A DNA stretch of 64,000 nucleotides from Sporomusa silvacetica DSM 10669 (GCF_002257705.1 NZ_LSLK01000152.1:1-64000); one strand, 5' to 3'. Positions 43,824-52,238 are shown, counted from the stretch's first letter. Numbers and translations: made by a program. Notes: generated from the sequence alone by a model not told the origin.

Positions 43824-44612
43824 ATGAGTATAGAAATAAAAGTTCTCTCTAATGCAGGTCTGATTTTTAAATCACCCCAAACCACACTACTTGTTGACGG
43901 CTTATTTGGAGGAAGAGAGCCACTTGATCCTTTCAATGAATCATGGATTTTCGAAGAGATGTCCGATACATTACAGCAAACTATAATTAATGGAGGTACA
44001 GGCTTTGACCATATAGATTGCTTATTGTTTACCCATTGTCACAGTGATCATTATAATAGTGGCCTCGTGGGAGAATGCATCAAACAGAATAAGGTTCATC
44101 ATCTTGTTCTGCCTAATGATAATAAAAGAGGTAATTTTAGTGTCCTCATGCCACTTTGTCAGGATTATTACACTAATGTGATGCTTATGGCTACTTCTCT
44201 GGGTGTCAAACAAACAATTTCTATCAATGACATGAAAATATCTTACTTCAAAACTGTTCATCTTGCTTCTCGATACACCAATGTTCCTCACTACAGCTTT
44301 ATAATCAGTGTTGGTGAAAAAAATTTTTACATAGCTGGAGATACTGATCATTCGGCAGAATACCACAAAAACATTTTAAACAATCTGAAAATCGATGTTG
44401 GTTTTTTTAACATCCTTCACTTTAATAAAAAGGATGGTCGAGAACTTATTAATACCATAAATCCTCGCAAGACGGTTATGTATCATCTTCCTTTTCTAGA
44501 TGAAGGAAATACAGATTTTCGTGAGATAGCTAATAAAACCATTAAACGATACGGTAGTACTCTGCCACCCTGCACAATTTTATCGCATGAGTTGGAACAA
44601 ATTGAATTTTAA
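43824..44612 (+). CDS. Metallo-beta-lactamase-fold hydrolase
   Basis: The 262-residue protein has the fold's first metal motif THCHSDHYN near residue 68 (a variant of HxHxDH), IAGDTDHS near 169 with the bridging Asp, and a late MYHLPF near 212 as last His ligand. The family includes hydrolases of diverse lactones, phosphates and nucleic acids, and the RomA/UlaG-like subgroup fits best by size. The substrate is unknown. It is divergently placed from lpdA across 282 bases that show AT-rich sequence but no motif I can name. Confidence 0.75.
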   Translation: MSIEIKVLSNAGLIFKSPQTTLLVDGLFGGREPLDPFNESWIFEEMSDTLQQTIINGGTGFDHIDCLLFTHCHSDHYNSGLVGECIKQNKVHHLVLPNDNKRGNFSVLMPLCQDYYTNVMLMATSLGVKQTISINDMKISYFKTVHLASRYTNVPHYSFIISVGEKNFYIAGDTDHSAEYHKNILNNLKIDVGFFNILHFNKKDGRELINTINPRKTVMYHLPFLDEGNTDFREIANKTIKRYGSTLPPCTILSHELEQIEF

Positions 44613-44638
44613 TAAAACATTTGATAAAATGTTTTATT
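44611..44638 (+). terminator. Terminator of the metallo-hydrolase gene
   Basis: AATAAAACATTT and AAATGTTTTATT form a 12-bp stem with GATA loop, beginning within the stop codon of the gene. Confidence 0.7.
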
Positions 44639-44759
44639 AATTCGCATTTTTTATCCAGCGAGCGTTTGCAAGCCCTAGAGTAGACAATGTGTGCAAGCCT
44701 TGTCGGAGACCGGCAGCACCGCTAGAATAGCGAAATATCTCATCAATGGCCCCCCCTCT

Positions 44760-44880
44760 GCACCTACGTAAGCCAGGTGCCTTTTCATATACTCCCCCAA
44801 CCTGGAAGTGGTCGAAATGGGGCAACTTGCACTGAATGTCGCTTCGCATCCAAGTTGCTCTGGCATCCCAAATCTGTTGA
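44760..44880 (-). pseudogene. Porin barrel fragment
   Basis: The minus strand encodes ARATWMRSDI, then HFQVGGVYEKAPG. The intact porin at 38167 has ARATWMGVDMSAPLGHNVTL followed by GGTYLSHKAQ at the corresponding position. Only about two strands survive and the frame is not part of any start-containing gene. It lies just downstream of fragments of the CoA-pathway genes, so unrelated relics are juxtaposed here. Positions 44640-44760 are unassigned. Confidence 0.6.
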
Positions 44881-44934
44881 TAAACAAACGTCCAGGGTGT
44901 GATGTCATACACAACACACCCTGGTGACGCTTCC

Positions 44935-44985
44935 GACTCATATTCAGTATTCTTTTGGCAATCCGGTTTTCCACCTGATACACTA
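44935..44985 (-). pseudogene. Enoyl-CoA hydratase N-terminal fragment
   Basis: The minus strand reads VYQVENRIAKRILNMSRK, matching LLYQVENRIAKITLNVPEK at the start of the intact enoyl-CoA hydratase at 49445-50224. Nucleotide identity also extends into the upstream flank: GAATGATCTGTTCCTT occurs at about 44990 and again at 50273. The rest of the gene is lost. Confidence 0.8.
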
Positions 44986-45066
44986 AGAGAATGATCTGTT
45001 CCTTTTTTTTAAAATACCGTAAACAAATGCATGAATTTAAAATAAAAACTCCGATAACATATTGGG

Positions 45067-45108
45067 TTAAGTAGCTTCTGTCTTCGCAAAGACTACGCAG
45101 GTACTTGA
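45067..45108 (-). pseudogene. BcrA-type ATPase fragment
   Basis: Thirteen codons encode SSTCVVFAKTEA plus T and a stop. The intact ATPase at 50307-51194 contains SSTCVVFAKTEAIGLL, the segment with an iron-sulfur-binding cysteine. Order and orientation relative to the enoyl-CoA hydratase fragment are the same as in the intact operon. Confidence 0.75.
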
Positions 45109-45134
45109 TATGCCCTTTCTAAATTTTTGGCCCG

Positions 45135-45485
45135 TCAATCTATTACCTCGACGCCGGTAATAAGGAACTCTAGTCCTGAGTTTATATGGAGTTTGCTGCT
45201 CCCGCATTTGGAACATACTAAATCATACATATTATTACGATCTATTTTAGTTAATGCGCCACAATCACATGCCGAGAAGGCAGGTACTTTTTTAAGAATA
45301 ATTTCTGCACCTTCCGCAATGGTACCTTTGCTTATATGATCAAAATAACGCTGCACCCATTCGTCAATGTAATCCCTAAGCTCACCAATACTCAAATAAA
45401 TCTTGGCCACCTTCTTGGCGTTGTTTACCTCTGCATGTTCGATGGCTATGCCTAACACCTGCTTGACAACTACTATCTCATGCAT
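45135..45485 (-). CDS. hypA: Hydrogenase maturation factor HypA (copy 1)
   Basis: HypA binds nickel through its N-terminal Met-His-Glu and passes it on to the hydrogenase large subunit with HypB. The 116-residue protein starts MHEIVVVKQV, keeping His2. The zinc site is unusual: the first knuckle reads ACDCG (CxC) where CxxC is usual, while the second is CSKC. This may weaken structural zinc binding or shift a ligand. It is followed by the operon-relic region, and hypB-1 is not adjacent. Copy 2 at 60684 has canonical knuckles. Confidence 0.85.
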   Translation of the reverse strand: MHEIVVVKQVLGIAIEHAEVNNAKKVAKIYLSIGELRDYIDEWVQRYFDHISKGTIAEGAEIILKKVPAFSACDCGALTKIDRNNMYDLVCSKCGSSKLHINSGLEFLITGVEVID

Positions 45486-45523
45486 ATATATCTCACTCCT
45501 TATTTTTAGTCAAATTTCTCTTC

Positions 45524-45558
45524 AACTGGTGTTATATTGATCAAATATAACACCAGTT
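45524..45558 (-). terminator. Terminator of the chemoreceptor gene
   Basis: AACTGGTGTTATATT and its complement pair almost perfectly around GATC. It lies between the chemoreceptor stop and hypA-1 start on the minus strand. Confidence 0.7.
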
Positions 45559-45674
45559 TCTACTGTCTATCAAACGAGGTACGCTGCACATATCTACAAG
45601 CGTTCTTTCCCTACCATTGAACTGGCCGCATTGAGCTTACAAAAATGGTTTATAGCCCAATATGGTTCAGTTCA

Positions 45675-47681
45675 TTAAACCCTAAATTTTCGTACAGATG
45701 TCTGCAGTTCTTCCGCAAGCTTGGCCAATGCCTGACTGGATGAGGCGATTTCCTGCATAGATGCGGCTTGTTCTTCAGACGAAGCTGACACGGTCTGTGT
45801 TTGAGCCGAAATGTCTTTACTAATTCCATCAATGTCTCGAATAGAAGCAACAATCTGATAGCTGCCGGTAGCCATTTGCTGAATGGCTGCTGAGGTTTCC
45901 CTAACCTGGGAAGACATCTGTTTAATATGTGAAAAAATGTCTTCAAATGATTGTCCGGCATTATTCACAACTTCAGTTCCTTGTTTAACTTCATTTGTCG
46001 CATCATTCATCACAATAACGGCACTTTCCGTATTGTTCTGAATCTCATTAATCAACACTGCTATCTCCTTTGCAGCTTCCTGCGACTGTTCAGCCAACTT
46101 ACGCACTTCTTCGGCAACAACGGCAAAACCTCTACCTTGCTCGCCTGCTCGCGCAGCCTCAATAGCTGCATTCAAAGCAAGCAAATTGGTCTGACTGGCA
46201 ATACCGGAGATTGTGTCCACTATCTGCCCAATCTCCTTGGAATGTTCCCCTAGCTTGGTTACAACTTCGGCAGAGTTAGTAACTGATTTCTCAATACTTA
46301 CCATCTGACCAATAGCTGTAGTTATCGCATTTTTCCCTTCTTGCGCCGCGCTGGCGGTATTAGCAGACATATCAGATATTACATTTTCATTAACAGCCAT
46401 TTGCTGAATATCTGCCGACATTTGTTCCACCACTGCAGATGTCGAATCAACAGCTTTAGCCTGATTAGCCGACCCCAGTGCTACACTATTGATTGCGACA
46501 GCTACCTGGTTAACGGCATTTGCCGATTGTTCGGCACTTGCCGTTAATTCTTCAGATGAGGCGGCAACCTGTTCCGCATTTTTCTGTACTTGCTGAATCA
46601 AGGTCTTCAAATTTGATCTCATTTCATTAAAGGCAGCCGATAGCTGTCCAACCTCATCGTCTGAGGAAACATTCACAGTCTGAGTGAGGTCGCCGTCAGC
46701 CAGCGTGTTTGCCGCCCCAACCAACTGAATGATGGGATTGGCCATTTTGGCGGCAATAAAATATGCAATGATTGCTCCCAGCAGTATGGCAATAATGCCG
46801 CCAATAATAGCCTGGTTTCTCATAGCAGTAATGCTCGCCAGTGCCTCTTCCCTAGGTAATACCGTACCTACTCCCCAAGAAGTCCCCGGAACAGGTACAC
46901 AGGCGGCATATTCTGCACTGCCACCATAGTCATACACTTTTGCGACTTTATTTCCGTTAAGCGCATTCTGGGTTAATTCGGAAAGTACCGGACCAGCATC
47001 ACTCAAAAGATTCAGCTTCATAACAACTTCTTTTTTAGGGTTTATGAAAATGATACCCGACTTTCCGAAAGTCGAAGTGTAACCGCTCTTGCCAATTTTA
47101 TGGTTTATAACATAGTCAGAAATGTTATCTATCATAATAGACGCAGCGACATATCCCCTAATCTGACCTTGCTCGCCTTTAACCGGAGTTATTACTACAG
47201 CCACAAGTTTGTGAGATATTGGTGAAATTGCCGGATCTCCGGATACTACCGTCTCATTTTTCTGTAAAACATCCTTAAAAAATTCATTTTCGGCAACCGA
47301 TCCTGCGCTTCCGTTAGCCCCTACATAATTTCCATTTGGTTCAACAAAAAATAAGTTTTCCATATTGGGCATAGATTTTTTCAGTTCTGTAAGTCTTGCA
47401 GAAATTATACCAGCGTCACCTGACTTAAATTTATCTTCTAAAGCTACTAACCCTACGATTGCTTTCATAGCAGCCACTTCTTTACCGATTGCCTCGGCAG
47501 CAATTTCAGCGTTTGCGATCATATTTTCTTCAACTTTTACACTTAAAGCTATTTGACTGCTTTTTAAATTGTAAAAACCTAAAACCACGGCGGATAACGC
47601 CAATAATAAACAAATGCAAAAAATCAATTTTGTCTTAATGCTCTTTATGTGAATATTTTTCATCTCTGTTATTTTTAACAT
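45675..47681 (-). CDS. Methyl-accepting chemotaxis protein
   Basis: This 668-residue receptor has a membrane helix (about 17-37), a periplasmic dCache-like sensor (about 40-280, with QIRGYVAASIMIDNISDYV), and a second helix (IIGGIIAILLGAIIAYFIAA, about 292-311). A HAMP domain and a cytoplasmic signalling domain follow. The signalling tip EQGRGFAVVAEEVRKLAEQS is canonical. Its ligand is unknown; the dCache class often senses amino acids or carboxylates. The start follows GGAGG. It stands alone next to hypA-1 and repeat copy B. Confidence 0.93.
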   Translation of the reverse strand: MLKITEMKNIHIKSIKTKLIFCICLLLALSAVVLGFYNLKSSQIALSVKVEENMIANAEIAAEAIGKEVAAMKAIVGLVALEDKFKSGDAGIISARLTELKKSMPNMENLFFVEPNGNYVGANGSAGSVAENEFFKDVLQKNETVVSGDPAISPISHKLVAVVITPVKGEQGQIRGYVAASIMIDNISDYVINHKIGKSGYTSTFGKSGIIFINPKKEVVMKLNLLSDAGPVLSELTQNALNGNKVAKVYDYGGSAEYAACVPVPGTSWGVGTVLPREEALASITAMRNQAIIGGIIAILLGAIIAYFIAAKMANPIIQLVGAANTLADGDLTQTVNVSSDDEVGQLSAAFNEMRSNLKTLIQQVQKNAEQVAASSEELTASAEQSANAVNQVAVAINSVALGSANQAKAVDSTSAVVEQMSADIQQMAVNENVISDMSANTASAAQEGKNAITTAIGQMVSIEKSVTNSAEVVTKLGEHSKEIGQIVDTISGIASQTNLLALNAAIEAARAGEQGRGFAVVAEEVRKLAEQSQEAAKEIAVLINEIQNNTESAVIVMNDATNEVKQGTEVVNNAGQSFEDIFSHIKQMSSQVRETSAAIQQMATGSYQIVASIRDIDGISKDISAQTQTVSASSEEQAASMQEIASSSQALAKLAEELQTSVRKFRV

Positions 47682-47791
47682 TTTTCAAACCTCCTTGTAC
47701 TCACAGTTTACCACTTGTCTCTACGTCCACCAAACGGGGTACGGTACAGAATATATTCACCCCTTCAAGGGGGCTGTCTTGCTCGCATATT

Positions 47792-47835
47792 AAAAAGTGA
47801 GAGCAAAACAGCAATGTTTTTTGCTCTCACTTTTT
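47792..47835. terminator. Bidirectional terminator after repeat copy B
   Basis: AAAAAGTGAGAGCAAAA and its complement TTTTGCTCTCACTTTTT form a 17-bp stem with T-runs on both strands. On the minus strand it comes directly after the 110-bp repeat copy B. Confidence 0.85.
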
Positions 47836-47836
47836 G

Positions 47837-47946
47837 TCTTAGTACGCGAGTCAAGACTCCCTCCTCTACAGGCGGCGTCGGTTCAGGTGGAGTAGACTCT
47901 CCACCTGAATTCCCGATGTTTCAGCCTTGCTGAAATGAGTTCACTT
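47837..47946 (-). repeat. 110-bp structured repeat, copy B
   Basis: This is the second copy of the element at 37058-37167, in the same orientation and also followed by a terminator. Six or so substitutions separate the copies, and the two main hairpin stems are unchanged. In copy B, GAGTC and GACTC additionally form a perfect small stem near the 3' end. The flanking positions 47682-47791 and 47947-48103 hold nothing else I can assign. Confidence 0.75.
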
Positions 47947-48103
47947 TAATCCGAATTTTGATACAATACCAATTAAGAAGAGCCTTAATAATGGTGAGAT
48001 GCAATTTCACTGTCCACGGCGGAAGACGCCGGCAGACTGACGCCTGTCAAAGACGATAACGAAATAATTCTATATTTCAGCCGTCATCAGGATTTGGTAA
48101 TCC

Positions 48104-49303
48104 TTATTTTTTGCCAACTCTTCCTGACGCCTGTATTGCAAAAGTATCAAACATAGTCTTAGGCGGAATGAATTGCTTATCTTCCGGTTTTCTTTTCAGA
48201 ACCAGCGCCTTGTTCGGGCAATTATTCACGCACACTCCGCAACCAACACATTTATCCATATGATATTCCCATTTTCCGTTTTCGTTCATAATGATTCCTT
48301 CACGGGTAAAGCAAACCTCGGCACATTTTCCGCACTCGATGCATTTATCCTTGTCAATATCGACATAGTAATTGGTAACCATTTCAGAAGATTGCCCTTT
48401 AAATGCCTTATACGCTTTCAAAAGATCGCAGCAGCATTCACAGCAGGAACACATAATTTCTGACTCCAAGGAACCAGCCGCCATCATTACAATGTTGTTC
48501 TCTTGATTATGCTTTACTAGCGCTAGGGCTTCCTCCTGGGTAATGTATCTGGACATTTTGAGATCATTTACATAAAGATCCGCCCACTCATCGTACTGCA
48601 AACAGCAATCATAAGGTTTATCTGTAACTTTACAGGCATCCGGTTTGAGCGACCTACACATACATGGAGCAACGGCAATTCTCTTCTTTGACTTAATAAT
48701 TTCAGTTACATTCTCATAAGCCAGTATTTTGTTGTCTACAGTCACCGCCTGATTTACAGGCAGATATCTCCAGCTGGGAACTTTCATATCGAACACAGCG
48801 GGCATTACAGCTTCTCCAAGATACTGACCGAAGACCTGAATATTTTCTGTTGTTAAACGTGAAGCCTGAAACTCCAGGAGTCCAGGGGTATATCCTAACA
48901 GCCGATAATAATCCTTTCCATTTTCCTTCTTATGGAATATGGATCCGTTTTCAGCCATTTTGTGTAAATGGCCTGCTACTACTTTCACATCATCCCGCTT
49001 TAAACGCGCAGTGATTTCTTCAGCATCTGCAAATTTGTCTATCGGTATTTCTAAAGCAACTTCAGCATGCTCAGGCCAAAACAGAAATTTCAGTAAATTG
49101 TAATCGGAATTTTCCGTCCCGCCAGGTACATCAGAAGATTTTTGGAAACCGGTTGCAATCATGTCGAGTCTCTGCCGCAGCTTCTCATAAAGATCTGCAT
49201 ATTTTGGATCATTAGCATATTCTGGAAACGCCGGAACACCTGAAGTTTCTCCTCTGAGTATTTTTGTCAGCTTTGCATAGGTTTTTTTGACTTGATCTTC
49301 CAT
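48104..49303 (-). CDS. Iron-sulfur protein with C-terminal 2[4Fe-4S] ferredoxin domain
   Basis: This 399-residue cytoplasmic protein ends in a two-cluster ferredoxin domain (CIECGKCAEVC and CVGCGVCVNNCP, about 322-370). A central cysteine-rich region has APCMCRSLKPDAC, CC and SCCECCCDL, which could bind a further cluster. The N-terminal third is helical (winged-helix-like, with a KMAENGSIFHKKENGKDYYR segment). Such proteins may carry electrons to ATP-dependent CoA-reductases; that role is inferred from position. It has its own promoter region (49338-49415) similar to that of the upstream operon. ATG 49303 follows GGAGGGG; the frame extends upstream without a better site. Confidence 0.8.
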   Translation of the reverse strand: MEDQVKKTYAKLTKILRGETSGVPAFPEYANDPKYADLYEKLRQRLDMIATGFQKSSDVPGGTENSDYNLLKFLFWPEHAEVALEIPIDKFADAEEITARLKRDDVKVVAGHLHKMAENGSIFHKKENGKDYYRLLGYTPGLLEFQASRLTTENIQVFGQYLGEAVMPAVFDMKVPSWRYLPVNQAVTVDNKILAYENVTEIIKSKKRIAVAPCMCRSLKPDACKVTDKPYDCCLQYDEWADLYVNDLKMSRYITQEEALALVKHNQENNIVMMAAGSLESEIMCSCCECCCDLLKAYKAFKGQSSEMVTNYYVDIDKDKCIECGKCAEVCFTREGIIMNENGKWEYHMDKCVGCGVCVNNCPNKALVLKRKPEDKQFIPPKTMFDTFAIQASGRVGKK

Positions 49304-49337
49304 TACTAACCCCTCCAATATCTTTTTTGATAACAGA

Positions 49338-49415
49338 AGTATAGATCTTTTCAATAATTAGATAAATCGGAAAAAAGTACTATTAAAGTTAATATGAAAG
49401 AACTATAAATACCCC
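49338..49415 (-). promoter_or_regulatory. Shared upstream element, copy 1
   Basis: About 78 bp upstream of the iron-sulfur gene resemble 57054-57134 upstream of the reductase operon. On the minus strand both contain GGGGTATTTATAGTTC, then TAGTAC followed by TTTTTTCCGATTTATC, then TGAAAAG and a TATACTT that could serve as -10. No good -35 is visible, which suits an activator-dependent promoter; the LuxR-type protein at 58127 is a candidate activator. Confidence 0.7.
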
Positions 49416-49444
49416 GAAATATAGTAGCTAACTTTTCGGCTTTC

Positions 49445-50224
49445 TTATTTAAAGACAGGTTTCCTTTTGTTCAAAAAGGCATCAACGGCTTCTTTGCAGT
49501 CTTCCGTTTGCATACATCTGCTTTGTGCAAACGCTTCTATTTCCAAAAGTTCATCTATGCCTAAATCCATACCCATATTCAGTAGTCTTTTGGCAGATGC
49601 CATGGCAATTGCAGGCTTTCCTGCCAACTGTTCGCTCAATTCACTGACAGCAGCTTCTAATTTTTCGTGTTCAACCACGATATTAACAATTCCGATTCTG
49701 CTGGCTTCCTCAGCATCAAAGTTTTTGCCGGTAAAAACAAGTTCTTTAGCCTTCTGCAACCCGGTCAGCCGTGACAGAAAATACAGTGCTCCAAGATCAG
49801 GTACCAGACCAACGTTAACAAAGGCTGCAGCAAACTTGGCCTTATCTGATGAAATAACAATATCGCTAAGCAATGCCAAAGAAAGCCCCGCTCCAAGTGC
49901 AAATCCATTAACAGCAGCAATAATCGGTTTAGGCAAATTAATAAAAGCACCTACCAATGACTGGGCAGCTTTAACGAACTCAATACTTCCCTCTAGATCA
50001 AGTGTCTTGAAAAAACTGATATCGCCTCCGGCACAAAACGCTCTGCCGGTTCCCGTAATGATAACCACTTTCACATTGTCGTCATTTTTTATTTCCTGCA
50101 ATACCGCCGTAAGTTCCATTGATATCTTTTTATCCAGAGCATTCATCTTCTCCGGAACATTCAATGTTATTTTAGCAATCCGGTTTTCCACCTGATATAA
50201 TAATGTAGTATATTCCATGTTCAT
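49445..50224 (-). CDS. Enoyl-CoA hydratase/isomerase (crotonase family)
   Basis: The 259-residue crotonase-fold enzyme hydrates or isomerises an enoyl-CoA. AFCAGGDIS near residue 63 forms the oxyanion-hole region with AAVNGFALGAGLSLALLSD near 107. The catalytic loop reads VNVGLVPDLGALYFLSR near 139; an Asp replaces the Glu of classical hydratases, as in PaaG-like isomerases and ring-pathway hydratases. It is the last gene of the reductase operon, 82 bases after the BcrA-type ATPase. Its substrate is probably the CoA ester produced by the reductase, which is inference. A 5' fragment of a paralogue lies at 44935-44985. Confidence 0.88.
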   Translation of the reverse strand: MNMEYTTLLYQVENRIAKITLNVPEKMNALDKKISMELTAVLQEIKNDDNVKVVIITGTGRAFCAGGDISFFKTLDLEGSIEFVKAAQSLVGAFINLPKPIIAAVNGFALGAGLSLALLSDIVISSDKAKFAAAFVNVGLVPDLGALYFLSRLTGLQKAKELVFTGKNFDAEEASRIGIVNIVVEHEKLEAAVSELSEQLAGKPAIAMASAKRLLNMGMDLGIDELLEIEAFAQSRCMQTEDCKEAVDAFLNKRKPVFK

Positions 50225-50306
50225 CCTTCTTTCTTTTTGAAATCATAATGTTTTTTTCACTTTGATCCACCGTAAGAATGATCTGTTCCTTATCGTTGTC
50301 GCCCCT

Positions 50307-51194
50307 TTACTTTTTCTTTTTTTCCACTAAATCCCTGGCAACCAACGCACCACCCAAAGCACCGGCAATCTGGGGGTCAAATTTCGATTTCAATGCTTCC
50401 ATGCCTAACAGTTTCTCAATTCTGCGTACCACACCGGAGTTCTTGGCAATGCCGCCGGTGATGGCAAAGTCTGCTTCCATGCCGTTGCGTTCTAACAATC
50501 TAACCACCCGGATAGCCATCGCCGCGCAATAGGCGGCCAGCACTTTCTCTTTAGACCATTCGGCCCGCAGTAAACCTATGGCTTCAGTCTTCGCAAAAAC
50601 TACGCAAGTGCTGGATACTGGCTCCGGCTCTTCTTCTATATTAAAAGACATTTCTCCGATTTTTTCGATTGGTACGGCCAACAGATTGGCAATCACTTCC
50701 ATACCGCGGCCAGTACCGGCCGCGCATTTGTCATTCATCAAGAAGGAGGTCACTTTACCTTTTTCATCACAGTGAATCGCTTTGCAGTCTTGACCGCCCA
50801 TATCGAGCAAGGTGCGTACGGTCGGACCATAGATGCAGTTGGCACCCCGGGCGTGGCAAGTGATCTCGGTGACGGTTTTATTGGCAAATGGTACGTTGAC
50901 CCGTCCGTAACCGGTACCAACAGTGAAGTTTATATCCTGTATGGCCAGCCCGGTTCCATCCATGGCCCAGTTCATTGCATCAAGGGCTGAACACGGGCTG
51001 TCAGCTCCGGTCCGCATGCTGGCGAAAGCATACAGTTGACCGTCCACCATAATAACTGCTTGTGAACTAGTGGATCCAACATCCACGCCAGCGGTTACCA
51101 AACTGCCGTGCCAGTCTGGAATTTCGGGGTTTTTCCAATTGTATTCTTTCCATCTCCAATATTCGCTCTTTTTACTTTCGCTCATCCATCTCAT
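50307..51194 (-). CDS. BcrA/BadG-type ATPase, 2-hydroxyacyl-CoA dehydratase/benzoyl-CoA reductase activator family
   Basis: Members of this ASKHA ATPase family couple ATP hydrolysis to single-electron transfer through one [4Fe-4S] cluster held between two subunits. The 295-residue protein has GVDVGSTSSQAV (P-loop 1), DMGGQDCKAIH (catalytic), NDKCAAGTGRGME and SSTCVVFAKTE, the last two with the cluster cysteines, and TGGIAKNSGVV. The N-terminal extension YWRWKEYNWKNPEIPDW is characteristic of BcrA/BadG rather than of simple dehydratase activators. It is paired with a second, different ATPase at 51261. Confidence 0.88.
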   Translation of the reverse strand: MRWMSESKKSEYWRWKEYNWKNPEIPDWHGSLVTAGVDVGSTSSQAVIMVDGQLYAFASMRTGADSPCSALDAMNWAMDGTGLAIQDINFTVGTGYGRVNVPFANKTVTEITCHARGANCIYGPTVRTLLDMGGQDCKAIHCDEKGKVTSFLMNDKCAAGTGRGMEVIANLLAVPIEKIGEMSFNIEEEPEPVSSTCVVFAKTEAIGLLRAEWSKEKVLAAYCAAMAIRVVRLLERNGMEADFAITGGIAKNSGVVRRIEKLLGMEALKSKFDPQIAGALGGALVARDLVEKKKK

Positions 51195-51260
51195 CTCCCC
51201 CCGTTCTTATTGGCCATTCTACCAACCTTCAGGGACTCTTCCTGCGCACTTCAAATTTCC

Positions 51261-52031
51261 TTACACAATCTCAGTAGCGTAGATAGCTGCTCCTAAGGCA
51301 CTGATATAATCAGGATCTTTCGGTATGGCAATTTCTTTGGCTAATTCATTTTTTAATGATTGGACTAACCCGATATTATTACCAGGTCCACCGATCAAAG
51401 CTACACCATCCACAATGCCTACCCCACGTACCAGGGAAGCAATCCGGCTTGCTATTCCTGTATGAATGGCTTGGGCAATGTCTTCTTTAGCCGTTTTCTG
51501 GTGAATCAAGGATACCACTTCCGATTCAGCGAACACTACACATTGAGCATTCATTGGTACTTTTTTGGTGTGTTTCATGGCAAGCGGTCCCATGTCTTCC
51601 GGCGTAGTCTGTAAAATTCGCGCCACGGATTCTATGAAAGCACCGGCGCCAGCGGCGCATTTATCATTGCTCGCAAAATCAGCAATCTTACCATCAGGTT
51701 TCAATTTAATGGCCCGGCTTCCCTCTGCTCCCAGGTCGATGATTGTATTTGCATTTGGGTTAACAAAGCGAACTCCCCGGGCAGCCGAACTAATTTCGCT
51801 TATATTATCTTTTGCAAATTTTACTCCATTGCGTCCCACGCCGGTGGATACTAAGGCTGCTACTTCGTCTGTTTTCACTCTGGCGGCGGCCAGAACCGTT
51901 TTATATACTTTCGCTGCCGCTTCATTAGCGTCAAAATCAGTCAATGCCATTGCCTTAGCCACGATTTTTCCATTTTTTAAGACTATCGCTTTCGTGTTCC
52001 GGCTTCCACTATCAATTCCCACTGTAATCAT
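51261..52031 (-). CDS. BcrD/BadF-type ATPase, second subunit
   Basis: This 256-residue ASKHA protein is a divergent relative of the neighbour: GIDSGSRNTKAI, STGVGRN, DLGAEGSRAIKL (Asp-Leu-Gly in place of the usual Gly-Gly-Gln-Asp), NDKCAAGAGAFIE and NAQCVVFAESEV. Both cluster cysteines are kept while the GGQD catalytic loop is altered. Benzoyl-CoA reductases pair two unlike ATPase subunits in this way, while 2-hydroxyacyl-CoA dehydratases use one as a homodimer. Start ATG 52031 follows AAGGAAAG. It is separated from the flavoprotein gene by a 207-bp structured spacer. Confidence 0.85.
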   Translation of the reverse strand: MITVGIDSGSRNTKAIVLKNGKIVAKAMALTDFDANEAAAKVYKTVLAAARVKTDEVAALVSTGVGRNGVKFAKDNISEISSAARGVRFVNPNANTIIDLGAEGSRAIKLKPDGKIADFASNDKCAAGAGAFIESVARILQTTPEDMGPLAMKHTKKVPMNAQCVVFAESEVVSLIHQKTAKEDIAQAIHTGIASRIASLVRGVGIVDGVALIGGPGNNIGLVQSLKNELAKEIAIPKDPDYISALGAAIYATEIV

Positions 52032-52238
52032 TTGACTTTCCTTCCCCATTCAAAGGAGTATTTCTTAAAACTTGAGCACCAAATTAGGGGCCACAATTTA
52101 TCTAATAACTAACCTGCTCTTAACTCCCATCGTCTGCACGTGGGAATTAAGAGCAGTCTAAGCCCCTGGATAAGTGCGACTTACTTCAGATGGGGTTAAA
52201 ACCCCACTTGAAGCTAAGTCTACTTCAACAAGTCATGC
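52032..52238 (-). other. Structured intergenic spacer within the operon
   Basis: The spacer contains a 15-bp hairpin, CTGCTCTTAACTCCCA with TGGGAATTAAGAGCAG at 52112-52156, enclosed by a GGGGCC/AGCCCCT pairing, and a second hairpin at 52183-52212 (CTTCAGATGGGGTT/AACCCCACTTGAAG). Such a dense fold between two cotranscribed genes could be a transposon-derived repeat, an mRNA processing site or an attenuator that lowers expression of the ATPase genes. No open frame is present. Confidence 0.6.

Noticed and set aside
44637..44983. Two overlapping minus-strand frames of about 90-100 codons
   Set aside because: They stitch together unrelated relics (enoyl-CoA hydratase start, unassigned DNA, porin strands), so they are not genes.
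49467..50195. 242-codon plus-strand frame
   Set aside because: It is the exact antisense of the enoyl-CoA hydratase; its Ser/Ala/Ile-rich composition is typical of a shadow frame.
51565..52035. 156-codon plus-strand frame
   Set aside because: Antisense of the BcrD-type ATPase with no start signals of its own.
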